DNA of 43,102 nucleotides from an uncultured Oscillospiraceae bacterium (GTDB taxonomy: Bacteria; Bacillota; Clostridia; Oscillospirales; Ruminococcaceae): assembly GCA_900540595.1 (NCBI GenBank), contig UQGL01000021.1:1-43102 (forward strand). The letters are read 5' to 3'. Shown in pieces: positions 24,640 through 33,763 of the stretch. The stretch's first letter is position 1. Every line of letters starts with the position of its first letter. A program made the position numbers and the translations under genes. Under the pieces are notes generated by a model. It was not told the origin of the DNA and searched no databases. It saw only the letters and a program-made list of their open reading frames with translations.

Positions 24640-26181
24640 ATGGCGCAGAACGAATATGCTGTGCGCTTGGAGCACGTTACTAAGACCTTTGGCACTGTCG
24701 TGGCCAACAAGGATGTCTCTCTGGGCGTGCGCCGCGGCGAGATACTGGCCCTGCTGGGCGAAAACGGCAGCGGCAAAACGACCCTGATGAATATGATCGC
24801 CGGCATCTATTTCCCCGATGAGGGCGAGATCTATGTCGGTGATGAAGCGGTGACCATCCGCTCTCCGCGCGATGCGCTGGACCTCGGCATCGGCATGATC
24901 CACCAGCATTTCAAGCTGGTCGATGTATTCTCGGCTACCGAGAATATCGCCCTGTCGATGGGCGGCAAGGACAAATTCGACCTCAAGCGTGTCCATGACA
25001 AGGCCCGCGCCATCTGCGAGAAGTATGAGTTCAACCTCGATCTCAACCAGAAGGTCTATGAGATGAGCGTCAGCCAGAAGCAGACGCTCGAGATCGTCAA
25101 GGTGCTTTACCGCGGCGCGGATATTCTGATTCTGGACGAGCCGACGGCGGTTCTGACCCCGCAGGAGACCGAGAAGCTCTTCAGCGTCATCCGCAACATG
25201 AAGGCGGACGGCAAGGCGGTCATCATCATCACCCACAAGCTGCATGAGGTGCTGTCCATCAGTGACCGCGTGGCCATCCTGCGCAAGGGTGAGTATGTCG
25301 GTGACATTGCCACAAAGGATGCCGATGAGGCCAAGCTGACCGAGATGATGGTTGGTGAGAAGGTCGAGCTGAACATCGAGCGCCCCGAGCCGGTCGATCC
25401 GGTCAAGCGGCTTGAATTGTCGCACCTGACCGTGCGCAGCGCGGACGGCATCACCGTCCTTGACGATGCGTCCTTCACGGTGTACGGCGGCGAGATCCTC
25501 GGCATCGCGGGCATCTCCGGCAACGGCCAGAAGGAGCTGCTCGAGGCCATCGCCGGCCTGCAGCCGACGGAGAGCGGCGCAAGCATTGAGTATTACGCCC
25601 CTGACGCAGCCGCCCCGGTGCAGCTGGTCGGCAAAAGCCCCAAGGCTATCCGTGAGGCGGGCATTCACCTCTCCTTCGTGCCGGAGGACCGCCTCGGCAT
25701 GGGTCTGGTCGGCTCGATGGGCATGACCGACAACATGATGCTGAAAAGCTACGGCAAGGGCCATTCGCCCATCGTGGACCGCAAGGCCCCCCTTGCATTG
25801 GCCGAGACAATCAAGCGGGAGCTGGGTGTCGTTACGCCCGACCTGAACACGCCGGTCTCCCGCCTGTCGGGCGGCAATGTGCAGAAGGTGCTGGTCGGCC
25901 GCGAGCTGGCCGCCGACCCCATTGTGCTGATGACCGCCTACGCCGTGCGCGGGCTGGACATCAACACCTCCTACACGATCTACCACCTGCTGAATGAGCA
26001 GAAAAAACGCGGTGTAGCAGTCATTTATGTCGGCGAGGATCTGGATGTCCTGCTGGAGCTGTGCGACCGCATCGTCGTGCTTTGCGGCGGTAAGGTCAAC
26101 GGCATCCTCGATGGCCGTCATACCACGAAGGAAGAGGTCGGTCTGCGTATGACCAACCTGGTAAAGGAGGAGCAGGCATGA
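24640..26181 (+). CDS. Nucleoside ABC importer, double ATPase subunit
   Basis: A 513-residue ATPase with two ABC domains in one chain, like YufO/NupO and the sugar ATPases RbsA/MglA. Domain 1 (about 5-240) has Walker A GENGSGKT at 40-47, a modified signature MSVSQKQTLEI and Walker B ILILDEPTAVL. Domain 2 (about 255-500) has a degenerate Walker A GISGNGQKEL, normal in this subfamily, and signature LSGGNVQKV. The segment that usually reads QPTRGLD is AYAVRGLD here. Start: ATG 24640 (MAQNEYAVRLEHV) after AAAGGA; the frame opens at 24622 but without family-like sequence. Its stop overlaps the start of the first permease. Confidence 0.92.
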   Translation: MAQNEYAVRLEHVTKTFGTVVANKDVSLGVRRGEILALLGENGSGKTTLMNMIAGIYFPDEGEIYVGDEAVTIRSPRDALDLGIGMIHQHFKLVDVFSATENIALSMGGKDKFDLKRVHDKARAICEKYEFNLDLNQKVYEMSVSQKQTLEIVKVLYRGADILILDEPTAVLTPQETEKLFSVIRNMKADGKAVIIITHKLHEVLSISDRVAILRKGEYVGDIATKDADEAKLTEMMVGEKVELNIERPEPVDPVKRLELSHLTVRSADGITVLDDASFTVYGGEILGIAGISGNGQKELLEAIAGLQPTESGASIEYYAPDAAAPVQLVGKSPKAIREAGIHLSFVPEDRLGMGLVGSMGMTDNMMLKSYGKGHSPIVDRKAPLALAETIKRELGVVTPDLNTPVSRLSGGNVQKVLVGRELAADPIVLMTAYAVRGLDINTSYTIYHLLNEQKKRGVAVIYVGEDLDVLLELCDRIVVLCGGKVNGILDGRHTTKEEVGLRMTNLVKEEQA

Positions 26182-27281
26182 GTCAGACTGCTGCTGCGGC
26201 CCGCGAGCCGCTGCTGCGCATTGCCAAGCGCGAGGGCACCACGATGCCCCAGAAGATCGCCGTCCGTGCCATCGCCATCATTCTGGCGCTGGTCGTGGAT
26301 GCTGTCTTTATCTTTTTTGTCACGGGGCTGAACCCGCTCGCCGTCTACGGCGTTATGTGGGGCGGCACCTTCGCCAACATGACCCGCTTCAGCTGGATGC
26401 TGCGCGATCTGTCTACGCTGCTCTGCGTCGGCATTGCGCTGGCCCCTGCGTTCAAGATGCGCTTCTGGAACTGCGGCGGTGAGGGTCAGATCCTGATCGG
26501 CGGCCTGACCGCCGCCCTCATCATGGTCTATCAGGGCAACAATCTGCCGCTGCCGCTGCTGTTTGTGGCCATGGCCGGCGGCAGCATTGCCGCGGGTGCG
26601 CTGTGGGGCTTTGTCCCTGCGTGGTTCAAGGCCCGCTGGAACACGAACGAGACGCTTTTCACCCTGATGATGAACTATGTTGCAACAAGCATTGTTGCCT
26701 GCATGACCAACATCATGCGCGGTCAGGCCTCCAGTCTGGGCACGCTGAACAAGGCCACCAAGGCGGGCTGGTTCCCCATTCTGATGGGCCAGCGCTACAC
26801 CATCAATGTCATCGTTGTTGTGGTGCTGACCTTTGTCATGTACGCCTACCTCAAATACTCCAAGCAGGGCTATGAGATCAGTGTTGTCGGCGAGAGCGAG
26901 AACACAGCCCGCTATGCCGGCATCAATGTGCGCCGCGTCACGGTGCGCACGATGCTGATCTCCGGCGCGATCTGCGGCCTCTGCGGCTTCCTGATCGTGG
27001 CCGGTAAGGACCAGACCATCTCGACCACCAGCGCGGGCGGCCGCGGCTTCACGGCCATCATCGTGGCGTGGCTTGCCAAGTTCAACACCTTCTATATGGC
27101 GCTGATCTCCTTCCTGCTCGTTTTCCTCGAGCGCGGCGCCTCGGAGATTGCCTCCGCCTACTCGCTGAACGAGTATGCCGCCGACATCATCACCGGCATC
27201 ATTCTGTTCTTCATCCTCGGCAGTGAGTTCTTCATCAACTACCGCGTCATCCCGCGCGGCGCACACAAGGAGGGCAAGTGA
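26178..27281 (+). CDS. Nucleoside ABC importer permease 1
   Basis: A 367-residue permease with about nine to ten membrane helices, of the BPD_transp_2 (branched-chain/ribose-type) family and related to YufP/NupP. The conserved core GVALAPAFKMRFWNCGGEGQILIGG (about 80-105, with one substitution) and the region EISVVGESENTARYAGINVRRV (about 233-254) are typical. The ATG overlaps the ATPase stop by four bases with AAAGGAGG upstream, so translation is coupled. It pairs with the second permease one base downstream to form the membrane channel. Confidence 0.92.
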   Translation: MSQTAAAAREPLLRIAKREGTTMPQKIAVRAIAIILALVVDAVFIFFVTGLNPLAVYGVMWGGTFANMTRFSWMLRDLSTLLCVGIALAPAFKMRFWNCGGEGQILIGGLTAALIMVYQGNNLPLPLLFVAMAGGSIAAGALWGFVPAWFKARWNTNETLFTLMMNYVATSIVACMTNIMRGQASSLGTLNKATKAGWFPILMGQRYTINVIVVVVLTFVMYAYLKYSKQGYEISVVGESENTARYAGINVRRVTVRTMLISGAICGLCGFLIVAGKDQTISTTSAGGRGFTAIIVAWLAKFNTFYMALISFLLVFLERGASEIASAYSLNEYAADIITGIILFFILGSEFFINYRVIPRGAHKEGK

Positions 27282-27282
27282 T

Positions 27283-28275
27283 ATGCACAGCAGCTTGATT
27301 GCATGGATCATGCGTGCCATCCCGTTCGGTACGATCATTATGTACGGTGCGCTCGGCGAGACCGTGACCGAAAAATCCGGCAACCTCAACCTTGGCGTGC
27401 CGGGCATCATGTATCTGGGCGGCTTTGCCGGCTTTGCCAGCGCCTGGGCGTATGAGAATACCGCCGCCAACCCCAACGGCTTTGTCAGCATCCTCATCGC
27501 CATGTCCTGCGCGATCCTTGCCAGCATGGCCGGCGGCCTGATCTACGCCTTTTTGACCATCAGCCTGCGCGCCAACCAGAATGTCACCGGTCTGGCGCTG
27601 ACGACCTTCGGCATGGGCGTGGCAAACTTCTTCGGCGTCTTTATCCTCAACGGTGCCAGCTACTCCGCCGCCCCCGTTGCCAACAAGGCGTTCAGCGCAA
27701 AGCTCCCCGTCCTGTCCGGTCTGGGTGCGCTGGGGCAGACCGTGTTCTCCTACGGCTTTTTGGCCTACGCGGCCATCGCGCTGGCCGTTGTGCTGCACTG
27801 GTTCCTGACCCGCACCCGCGCGGGCCTTAACCTGCGCGCCGTGGGTGAAAACCCCGCCACGGCGGATGCGGCGGGCATCAATGTCACGCTTTACAAGTAT
27901 CTGGCCACCTGCATCGGCGCAGGCATCTGCGGCATCGGCGGCCTGTACTATGTGCTGGACTACAATCAGGGCATCTGGGCCACCACCGGCCAGATCGAGG
28001 CGCTGGGCTGGCTGGCCGTGGCACTCGTCATCTTTACGACATGGAAGCCCCTCAATGCCATCTGGGGCGCCTACCTGTTCGGTATGCTCTACTGGCTGTA
28101 CCAGTTCCTGCCCAGCCTGCTCGGCATCACGCTGGCCAGCTATATGACCGACCTTGTGCAGATGCTGCCCTATGTCGTCACCATCGTGGTGCTGATCGTG
28201 GTCTCGATGCGCAAGAAAAAGGAAAATCAGCCCCCGGCCCATCTGGGGCTCGCCTACTTCCGCGAGGAGCGGTAA
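27283..28275 (+). CDS. Nucleoside ABC importer permease 2
   Basis: A 330-residue permease with about eight membrane helices, related to YufQ/NupQ. Recognisable segments are GALGETVTEKSGNLNLGVPGIMYLGG (about 20-45), RANQNVTGLALTTFGMG (about 97-113) and LNLRAVGENPATADAAGINV (about 182-201). Start: ATG 27283 comes one base after the previous stop, with AAGGAGG ahead of it; the frame opens at 27175 inside the other permease, which is not credible. It is the last gene of the BMP-ATPase-permease operon, closed by the terminator at 28432-28466. Confidence 0.92.
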   Translation: MHSSLIAWIMRAIPFGTIIMYGALGETVTEKSGNLNLGVPGIMYLGGFAGFASAWAYENTAANPNGFVSILIAMSCAILASMAGGLIYAFLTISLRANQNVTGLALTTFGMGVANFFGVFILNGASYSAAPVANKAFSAKLPVLSGLGALGQTVFSYGFLAYAAIALAVVLHWFLTRTRAGLNLRAVGENPATADAAGINVTLYKYLATCIGAGICGIGGLYYVLDYNQGIWATTGQIEALGWLAVALVIFTTWKPLNAIWGAYLFGMLYWLYQFLPSLLGITLASYMTDLVQMLPYVVTIVVLIVVSMRKKKENQPPAHLGLAYFREER

Positions 28276-28286
28276 ACATACAGATA

Positions 28287-28427
28287 AAGCCTTCTCCCCA
28301 GGGAGAAGGTGGCCGAAGGCCGGATGAGGGGCGCGCTTTCCGGTAGTAACCCATGAAGGGGCTATTATGGCAAGGCTGCCCCTCATCAGTCTGCTTCGCA
28401 GACAGCTTCCCCCAAGGGGGAAGCCTT
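28287..28427 (+). repeat. Family A repeat (copy 3)
   Basis: A 141-base copy in the same orientation as 24322-24462: AAGCCTTCTCCCC...GAGAAGGTGGCCG, GGCCGGATGAGGGG, variable middle, CCCCTCATCAGTCTGC-TTC-GCAGACAGCTTCCCCC and GGGGGAAGCCTT. The left arm has compensated changes (CTCCCC with GGGAG), so pairing is kept. Confidence 0.85.
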
Positions 28428-28431
28428 ATAC

Positions 28432-28466
28432 AGCGGCACACTTTCCCAAAGGTGTGCCGCTTTTTT
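28432..28466 (+). terminator. Terminator of the nucleoside-transporter operon
   Basis: AGCGGCACAC, a 10-base loop, GTGTGCCGCT: a perfect 10-bp stem followed by six T. Confidence 0.9.
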
Positions 28467-28550
28467 CATGCTTCTTTCAAAAAATCAACACATTTGCAGG
28501 ATATACTCATTTTTGTTGAAATATCACCTGCATAAAGAAGGGGAGCCGGT

Positions 28551-30218
28551 ATGGCAGAGAAAACAAAGACAAAGCATAACCCGCTTGCATGGGTCAAAAA
28601 GCACAAGAAACTGACCGCCCTTTTGGCTGTTTTGCTGGTGGTGGGCATCGCCATCGCCGGTGTGCGGGGCAAGGCCCGGCAGGCCGGCGGCACGGCCTAC
28701 CAGTATGTGCGCACCACCGTGCTGAGCAAAACAACGCTGAGCGATTCGGTCAGTGTCAACGGCACGGTCAAGTCGGGCAGCAGCGCCAGTGTTACGGCGG
28801 CGGATGCGGTCAAGACCTACAAGGTCACGGCAGTCAATGTCGCGGTCGGCGATACAGTCAGGAAAGGCGACATCATCGCCACGCTGGATACCGCCGATGT
28901 CGAAAAGCAGATCGCCAACGCCGAGCTTGACAGCAGCGATAACCGGACGAGCGCCGAGAAAAGCTATACCCGCAGCGTGGAGGATCAGGCCGCCGATCAG
29001 GCCAGCGCGCAGCAGGAGCTGGCAAAGGCCCAGCAGGACTATGACACGCTCGGGCTGAACGACTACTACAGCACCATGACCACGGACGGCAACACCGGCA
29101 AGACGAACCGCGAGGTCGTGACAGACTGGTACACCCGCTATGCCGAGGAGATCGCCGGGTACGAGAATACCCTTGCCAACCTGCAGATCCAGCTGACGCA
29201 GGCCCAGCAGAGCGGCGAGACGGACCGCGCCGAGGGGCTGCAGGGCCAGATCGAGGACTATCAAAACCGTGAGAGCATCGCCAAGGCGCAGTGCAGCATC
29301 CCGGAGCTGGGGCTGCAGGGCTTTGACGCGGTGAAAAAGTGCTACGAGAGCATCCAGAACTACGCCGATGCGCTGCAGAAGGCGCAGGAGTCCTACCAGA
29401 AGTCGGCCACGAATGCCGCGCGGAATGTGGACGATGCCGCCACCAAGCTTGCGCAGTCCCAGCGCGAGGACGACAAGCTGACCAGCCTGCAGACCGCACT
29501 GGAGGAATGTACCCTGACCGCCACGATGGACGGCACGATCACCGCCCTGAACGCCACAGTCGGCGATGTCTGCAGCGGCACGGTGGCCACGATTCAGGAT
29601 GTGGAGAATCTGACCGTGGAGGTCACGATCCCCGCAAGCTCGGTCGGCAAGCTGTCCACCGGCATGACCTGCCGCATCACGAGCGATGCCACCGGCGATG
29701 CCGTCATCAGCGGCACGCTGACCCGCATCGACCCCGTGGCGAATGACAGCGGCAGCTTCGGCGCGACCGTCACGGTCAACGGACAGGACAGCGGCCTGCT
29801 CATCGGTATCTCCGCCAAGGTCGAGATTGTCATCAGCGAGAAGGACGATGTCTTTACCGTCCCCCGCGATGCCGTGGGCACGAACGAGGACGGCACGACC
29901 TATGTGCTGCGCAGGACCGGCGGCGAGGGCACCGATATGACCTTTGAGGAGGTCGCCGTCACCGAGGGTGACACCAACGATTATTATGTGGAGATCACCG
30001 GCGATGACCTGCATGAGGGTGACATCATCCGTGCCACCGCAGACCTGACCCAGGGCATCGAGAGCAGCACCGACAGCGCCGCCCAGATGATGGAGGACGG
30101 CAGCCTCTATGTGGGGGACGGCAGCGATATGCCGGCGGGCGTGACCATCGCCCCGGCAGCCGGCAATGATATGGGCGGCGGCCCCGGCGGCGGTCCCGGC
30201 GGGCCGGGAGGTCAGTGA
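28551..30218 (+). CDS. MacA/HlyD-like membrane-fusion (adaptor) protein
   Basis: A 555-residue adaptor of an ABC export system. The N-terminus has one membrane anchor (about residues 18-38) after a basic stretch. Then come a first lipoyl/barrel strand set (SDSVSVNGTVKSGSSASV; VAVGDTVRKGDIIATLD), a long Ala/Gln-rich coiled coil (about 120-310), the second lipoyl half (TLTATMDGTITALNATVGD) and a beta-barrel (about 340-480). The tail is Gly/Pro-rich (GGGPGGGPGGPGG). The coiled coil is longer than in Gram-negative MacA. GAAGGGGAG precedes ATG 28551. Its stop overlaps the ATPase start (ATGA). In Firmicutes such adaptors serve peptide or bacteriocin/antibiotic export; the cargo here is unknown. Confidence 0.88.
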   Translation: MAEKTKTKHNPLAWVKKHKKLTALLAVLLVVGIAIAGVRGKARQAGGTAYQYVRTTVLSKTTLSDSVSVNGTVKSGSSASVTAADAVKTYKVTAVNVAVGDTVRKGDIIATLDTADVEKQIANAELDSSDNRTSAEKSYTRSVEDQAADQASAQQELAKAQQDYDTLGLNDYYSTMTTDGNTGKTNREVVTDWYTRYAEEIAGYENTLANLQIQLTQAQQSGETDRAEGLQGQIEDYQNRESIAKAQCSIPELGLQGFDAVKKCYESIQNYADALQKAQESYQKSATNAARNVDDAATKLAQSQREDDKLTSLQTALEECTLTATMDGTITALNATVGDVCSGTVATIQDVENLTVEVTIPASSVGKLSTGMTCRITSDATGDAVISGTLTRIDPVANDSGSFGATVTVNGQDSGLLIGISAKVEIVISEKDDVFTVPRDAVGTNEDGTTYVLRRTGGEGTDMTFEEVAVTEGDTNDYYVEITGDDLHEGDIIRATADLTQGIESSTDSAAQMMEDGSLYVGDGSDMPAGVTIAPAAGNDMGGGPGGGPGGPGGQ

Positions 30219-30997
30219 TGCAGAACACCGAACAGTTCGCCCAGACAATCGCGCAGAGCCTGCTCGGGGCGGAGGCTGACCACCCGGCCCGGCCGCTCAT
30301 TGCGATGCGCGGCATCCGCAAAAGCTACTACATCGGCCAGCCCAATGAGCTGGAGATCCTGCACGGCATCGACCTGACCGTCTACCCCGGCGAGTTCGTT
30401 GCGATCGTGGGCGAGTCCGGCTCGGGCAAATCCACCCTGATGAACATTATCGGCGTGCTGGACAAGCCGACCGCCGGGGAGTATGTGCTGGACGGCGTGA
30501 ACATCCATGAGGCTGATGACAATGATCTGGCGGCCATCCGCAACCGCAAGATCGGCTTTGTGTTCCAGACCTACAACCTGATCGGCCGGCAGAGTGCCCT
30601 GAAAAATGTCGAGCTGCCGATGCTTTACGCGGGTGTGCCCGCTGCCGAGCGCGCCCGCCGCGCCAAGGACTGGCTGGGCCGGGTCGGCATGGCCGAGCGG
30701 ATGCGCCACCAGCCCAACGAGCTTTCCGGCGGGCAGAAGCAGCGTGTGGCGATCGCCCGCGCCATGGTCAACGAGCCGGCGCTGATTCTGGCCGATGAGC
30801 CGACCGGCGCGCTGGACAGCCAGACCAGCCGTGTCGTGATGGACCTCTTTCACGAAATGCATGAAAAATACCACAAGACCATCGTGCTGATCACGCATAA
30901 CCCCGCGCTGGCCGAGGAATGCCAGCGGGTGCTGACGCTGCGCGACGGCCTGATCGTGGGGGAACGAAAGGGGACAGGCGAACGTGCAGCTCTTTGA
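30218..30997 (+). CDS. MacB-type ABC transporter ATPase
   Basis: A 259-residue ATPase of the LolD/MacB class. Walker A is GESGSGKS at 65-72, Q-loop VFQTYNLI at about 115-122, signature LSGGQKQR at 169-176 and Walker [11 protein letters not shown] at 188-197, then the ALDSQTS D-loop and an ITHN switch histidine. The N-terminus carries about 25 extra residues. Start: ATG 30218 overlaps the adaptor stop (ATGA); a GTG three bases earlier is also possible. It overlaps the permease gene by 14 bases. It powers the adjacent FtsX-type permease, probably by a mechanotransmission cycle rather than classical transport. Confidence 0.95.
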   Translation: MQNTEQFAQTIAQSLLGAEADHPARPLIAMRGIRKSYYIGQPNELEILHGIDLTVYPGEFVAIVGESGSGKSTLMNIIGVLDKPTAGEYVLDGVNIHEADDNDLAAIRNRKIGFVFQTYNLIGRQSALKNVELPMLYAGVPAAERARRAKDWLGRVGMAERMRHQPNELSGGQKQRVAIARAMVNEPALILADEPTGALDSQTSRVVMDLFHEMHEKYHKTIVLITHNPALAEECQRVLTLRDGLIVGERKGTGERAAL

Positions 30998-32294
30998 AAA
31001 TATCAGCATGGCGCTGGCCAGCGTAAAAAGCAACAAGATGCGCAGCGCCCTGACCATGCTGGGCATTATCATCGGCATAGCGGCAGTCATTGCCATCGAA
31101 ACGGTCGGCAACAGCATGACCGGCTCGGTCACCGATTCGATGGCCGGCATGGGTGCCAGCAACATTTCGGTCAGCGTTGTGCAGAAAAGCGCAAGCGATA
31201 CCTCGGGTACGGCGCAGGGCGTCACGCTGCGGCGGTTCATGGACTCCAAGCCATCGGACGCTGACCTCATCACCGATGCGATGATGCAGGATTTTCTTAC
31301 TGCCTTCCCCGGCAAGGTCGATCATATCGAGCTGACCCAGCAGGTCGGCAGCGGTACAGTGGCAAAATACGGCGACCCGACCACGACCATCACAGCCACG
31401 GTCAGCGGTGCCAACGCCGCCACACTGGAAAATCTTGACACGGATTCGCAGATTTTGTATGGCCGCTGGCTGGACGACGAAAAGGATGCAGGCCGCAAGG
31501 TGGCCTGCGTGTCGGAAAAATTCGTTGAGCAGGTCATCGGCGGCACCGCGCAGGAGGCCATCGGCAAGGCGGTGACGCTGACCATCAACAAGGACCTGTA
31601 TACCTTTTATATAGAGGGCGTCTACCGTTACACCGAGGACAGCTATTCCAGCATGTTCTCCGGCACGGACGATGATTCGATCCAGACGGATTTTTATATC
31701 CCGCTCGATGTGGCAAAGTCCATCGCCGGGGCGGGGGCCGGTTACCAGAGCGTCACGGTCGTGGCGGACGGCACGGCGGTCAATGTGACCTCGTTCGTGG
31801 ATACGGTCGGCGATTTCTTCGCCAGCTACTACACCCGCAACGACTCTTGGACGGTCAGTGCCTCTAGTCTGGCAAGCCTGCTCGACTCGATGTCCTCGAT
31901 GCTCAGCACGGTATCGCTGGGTATCTCCGCTATTGCGGCACTCTCGCTGCTGGTGGGCGGCATCGGCGTTATGAACATTATGATGGTCTCCGTCACCGAG
32001 CGCACCCGGGAGATCGGCACCCGCAAGGCGCTCGGCGCCCCGGCGGCGGCGATCCGGATGCAGTTCATCACCGAGAGCGTCATCCTCTGCCTGATCGGCG
32101 GCATCGCCGGTATCCTGCTGGGGCTGGCCCTCGGTGCGGGGCTGAGCAAGGCCGTGGGCTACGCCGCCCGCCCGAGCCTGACCGCCATCGTGGTAGCAGT
32201 CGGTTTCAGTATGGCCATCGGCGTATTCTTCGGCTACTATCCCGCCAACAAGGCCGCAAAGCTCGACCCCATCGAGGCCCTGCGGTACGAGTAA
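30984..32294 (+). CDS. MacB-type ABC transporter permease (FtsX family)
   Basis: A 436-residue permease with the MacB layout: one helix near the N-terminus (about 25-45), a large extracytoplasmic domain (about 50-300), and three helices at the end (about 310-335, 365-390, 398-420). The FtsX region holds LLVGGIGVMNIMMVSVTERTREIGTRKALGA, the family's most conserved segment. It starts at GTG 30984 with AAAGGGG upstream, inside the ATPase gene. Together with the adaptor and ATPase it forms a three-part exporter. The transcript ends at the hairpin 32301-32329. Confidence 0.93.
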   Translation: MQLFENISMALASVKSNKMRSALTMLGIIIGIAAVIAIETVGNSMTGSVTDSMAGMGASNISVSVVQKSASDTSGTAQGVTLRRFMDSKPSDADLITDAMMQDFLTAFPGKVDHIELTQQVGSGTVAKYGDPTTTITATVSGANAATLENLDTDSQILYGRWLDDEKDAGRKVACVSEKFVEQVIGGTAQEAIGKAVTLTINKDLYTFYIEGVYRYTEDSYSSMFSGTDDDSIQTDFYIPLDVAKSIAGAGAGYQSVTVVADGTAVNVTSFVDTVGDFFASYYTRNDSWTVSASSLASLLDSMSSMLSTVSLGISAIAALSLLVGGIGVMNIMMVSVTERTREIGTRKALGAPAAAIRMQFITESVILCLIGGIAGILLGLALGAGLSKAVGYAARPSLTAIVVAVGFSMAIGVFFGYYPANKAAKLDPIEALRYE

Positions 32295-32300
32295 ACCCTG

Positions 32301-32329
32301 CCCCCGCGCATTGCGCGGGGGATTTTTTT
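32301..32329 (+). terminator. Terminator of the MacAB-like operon
   Basis: CCCCCGCGC-ATT-GCGCGGGGG, a perfect 9-bp stem with a three-base loop, then one A and seven T. It begins six bases after the permease stop. Confidence 0.9.
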
Positions 32330-32339
32330 GTGCTATACT
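32311..32339 (+). promoter_or_regulatory. Possible MATE-gene promoter nested in the terminator
   Basis: TTGCGC (32311-32316), a 17-base spacer and TATACT (32334-32339). The -35 lies in the terminator stem. The -10 is 18 bases before the start codon, so the leader would be very short. Confidence 0.45.
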
Positions 32340-32356
32340 CATACTGGGAAAGTGAG

Positions 32357-33715
32357 ATGTTATATAAAGTGAAAAAGGAACGACTGTTTACAAATCAACA
32401 GCTGCTGGCGCTGCTCTGGCCGCTCATCATCGAGCAGGCGCTCGGCGTTCTGGTGGGCATGGCCGATACCGTCATGGTCTCCTCGGTGGGGGAGGCGGCA
32501 ATCTCCGGCGTGTCGCTGGTGGATATGATCAACCAGCTTATCATCACAGTGTTCGGCGCGCTGGCAACCGGCGGCGCAGTCGTGACCAGCCAGCATCTGG
32601 GCGCCAAGCGGCCTGAGGAGGCCGCCCGCAGCGCCGGGCAGCTGGTGGGGCTCAGCGGTATTCTCGGCACGGCGGTGGCGGTGTTCTGCCTTGTGACCCG
32701 CACGGCACAGCTGCGGCTCTTCTTCGGCACGATCAGCGAGGATGTCATGCAGGCGTGCCTGACCTACTTTACGATCACGGCGCTGTCGTTTCCGTTTCTG
32801 GCACTTTACAACGCGGGCGCGGCGATCTTCCGCTCCACCGGCAACAGCGCGGTGTCGATGAAGGTCTCGGTCCTTGTCAACGCCATCAACTTCTGCGGCA
32901 ATGCGCTCTGCGTCTTTGTGCTGCGCATGGGCGTTGCGGGCGTTGCCGTGCCCACGCTGGTCTCCCGCGCGGTGGGGGCGGTCATCATTCTGTCACTGGC
33001 CGCCAAGCGGGACTATGTGCTGCGCATCACGCCGCGCACAGTTACCCGGCTGGAGGGACGCACCGTCAGGAGCATCCTCTACATCGGCATCCCCTCGGCG
33101 TTTGAGAACAGCCTGTTCCAGCTTGGCCGGGTGCTGGTCGTTTCGATGATCTCGCTGTTCGGCACGGTGCATATCTCAGCCAATGCGGTGGCCAACAATC
33201 TCGATGCTGTCGGCTGCATCGTCGGCAACGCAATGGGCCTTGCCATGATCACGGTCGTGGGCCGCTGTGTCGGCGCACAGGACTTTGAGCAGACGAAGCA
33301 TTATACAAAAAAGCTGCTTTTGTGGGATTATATCGCGCAGGGCACCGTGAATCTGCTGGTGCTGTTCTTCCTGAACCGGATTTTGGGCATGTACACCCTC
33401 TCGCCGGAGACGCGCGCCCTGTCTTGGACGCTGGTCATGATCCATAACGGTGTGGCGATTTTGCTGTGGCCGGCCGGCTTTGTGCTGCCCAACGCCCTGC
33501 GCGCCGCCAACGATGTGCGGTTCACGATGGTCACCTCGATCCTCTCGATGATCGTCTGGCGCATGGGTTTGAGCTGGATCCTCTGTGTCAATATGGGCAT
33601 GGGCGCGGTCGGCGTCTGGCTGGCCATGGTTGTGGACTGGATCTGCCGCGTGACCTGCTTTGTGATCCGCTTTGCCAGCGGTGCATGGCAAAAGAGCGCA
33701 ATGAAAAAGGTATAG
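32357..33715 (+). CDS. MATE-family multidrug/Na+ antiporter (first of three)
   Basis: A 452-residue membrane protein with 12 helices in two halves, of the MATE export family (MOP superfamily). Recognisable parts are LWPLIIEQALGVLVGMADTVMVSSVGEAAISGVSLVD (about 18-54) in the first half and the matching IGIPSAFENSLFQLGRVLVVSMISLFGTVHISANAVANNLDAVG in the second. Start: ATG 32357 behind GGGAAAGTGAG, a moderate site; the GTG at 32330 lies in the terminator T-run and is rejected. It is separated from the MacAB-like operon by a terminator, with a possible promoter of its own. Substrate unknown. Confidence 0.93.
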   Translation: MLYKVKKERLFTNQQLLALLWPLIIEQALGVLVGMADTVMVSSVGEAAISGVSLVDMINQLIITVFGALATGGAVVTSQHLGAKRPEEAARSAGQLVGLSGILGTAVAVFCLVTRTAQLRLFFGTISEDVMQACLTYFTITALSFPFLALYNAGAAIFRSTGNSAVSMKVSVLVNAINFCGNALCVFVLRMGVAGVAVPTLVSRAVGAVIILSLAAKRDYVLRITPRTVTRLEGRTVRSILYIGIPSAFENSLFQLGRVLVVSMISLFGTVHISANAVANNLDAVGCIVGNAMGLAMITVVGRCVGAQDFEQTKHYTKKLLLWDYIAQGTVNLLVLFFLNRILGMYTLSPETRALSWTLVMIHNGVAILLWPAGFVLPNALRAANDVRFTMVTSILSMIVWRMGLSWILCVNMGMGAVGVWLAMVVDWICRVTCFVIRFASGAWQKSAMKKV

Positions 33716-33763
33716 CAAAAAAAGCCACCCTTTGACGGGGGAGGCTTAAAAAGGAGTTTATCA

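Noticed and set aside
33716..33750. A terminator between the first MATE gene and exoA
   Set aside because: AAGCC-A-CCC...GGG-GAGGCTT has mismatches and no T-run on the plus strand; the T-run is only on the minus strand, where no gene reads through.
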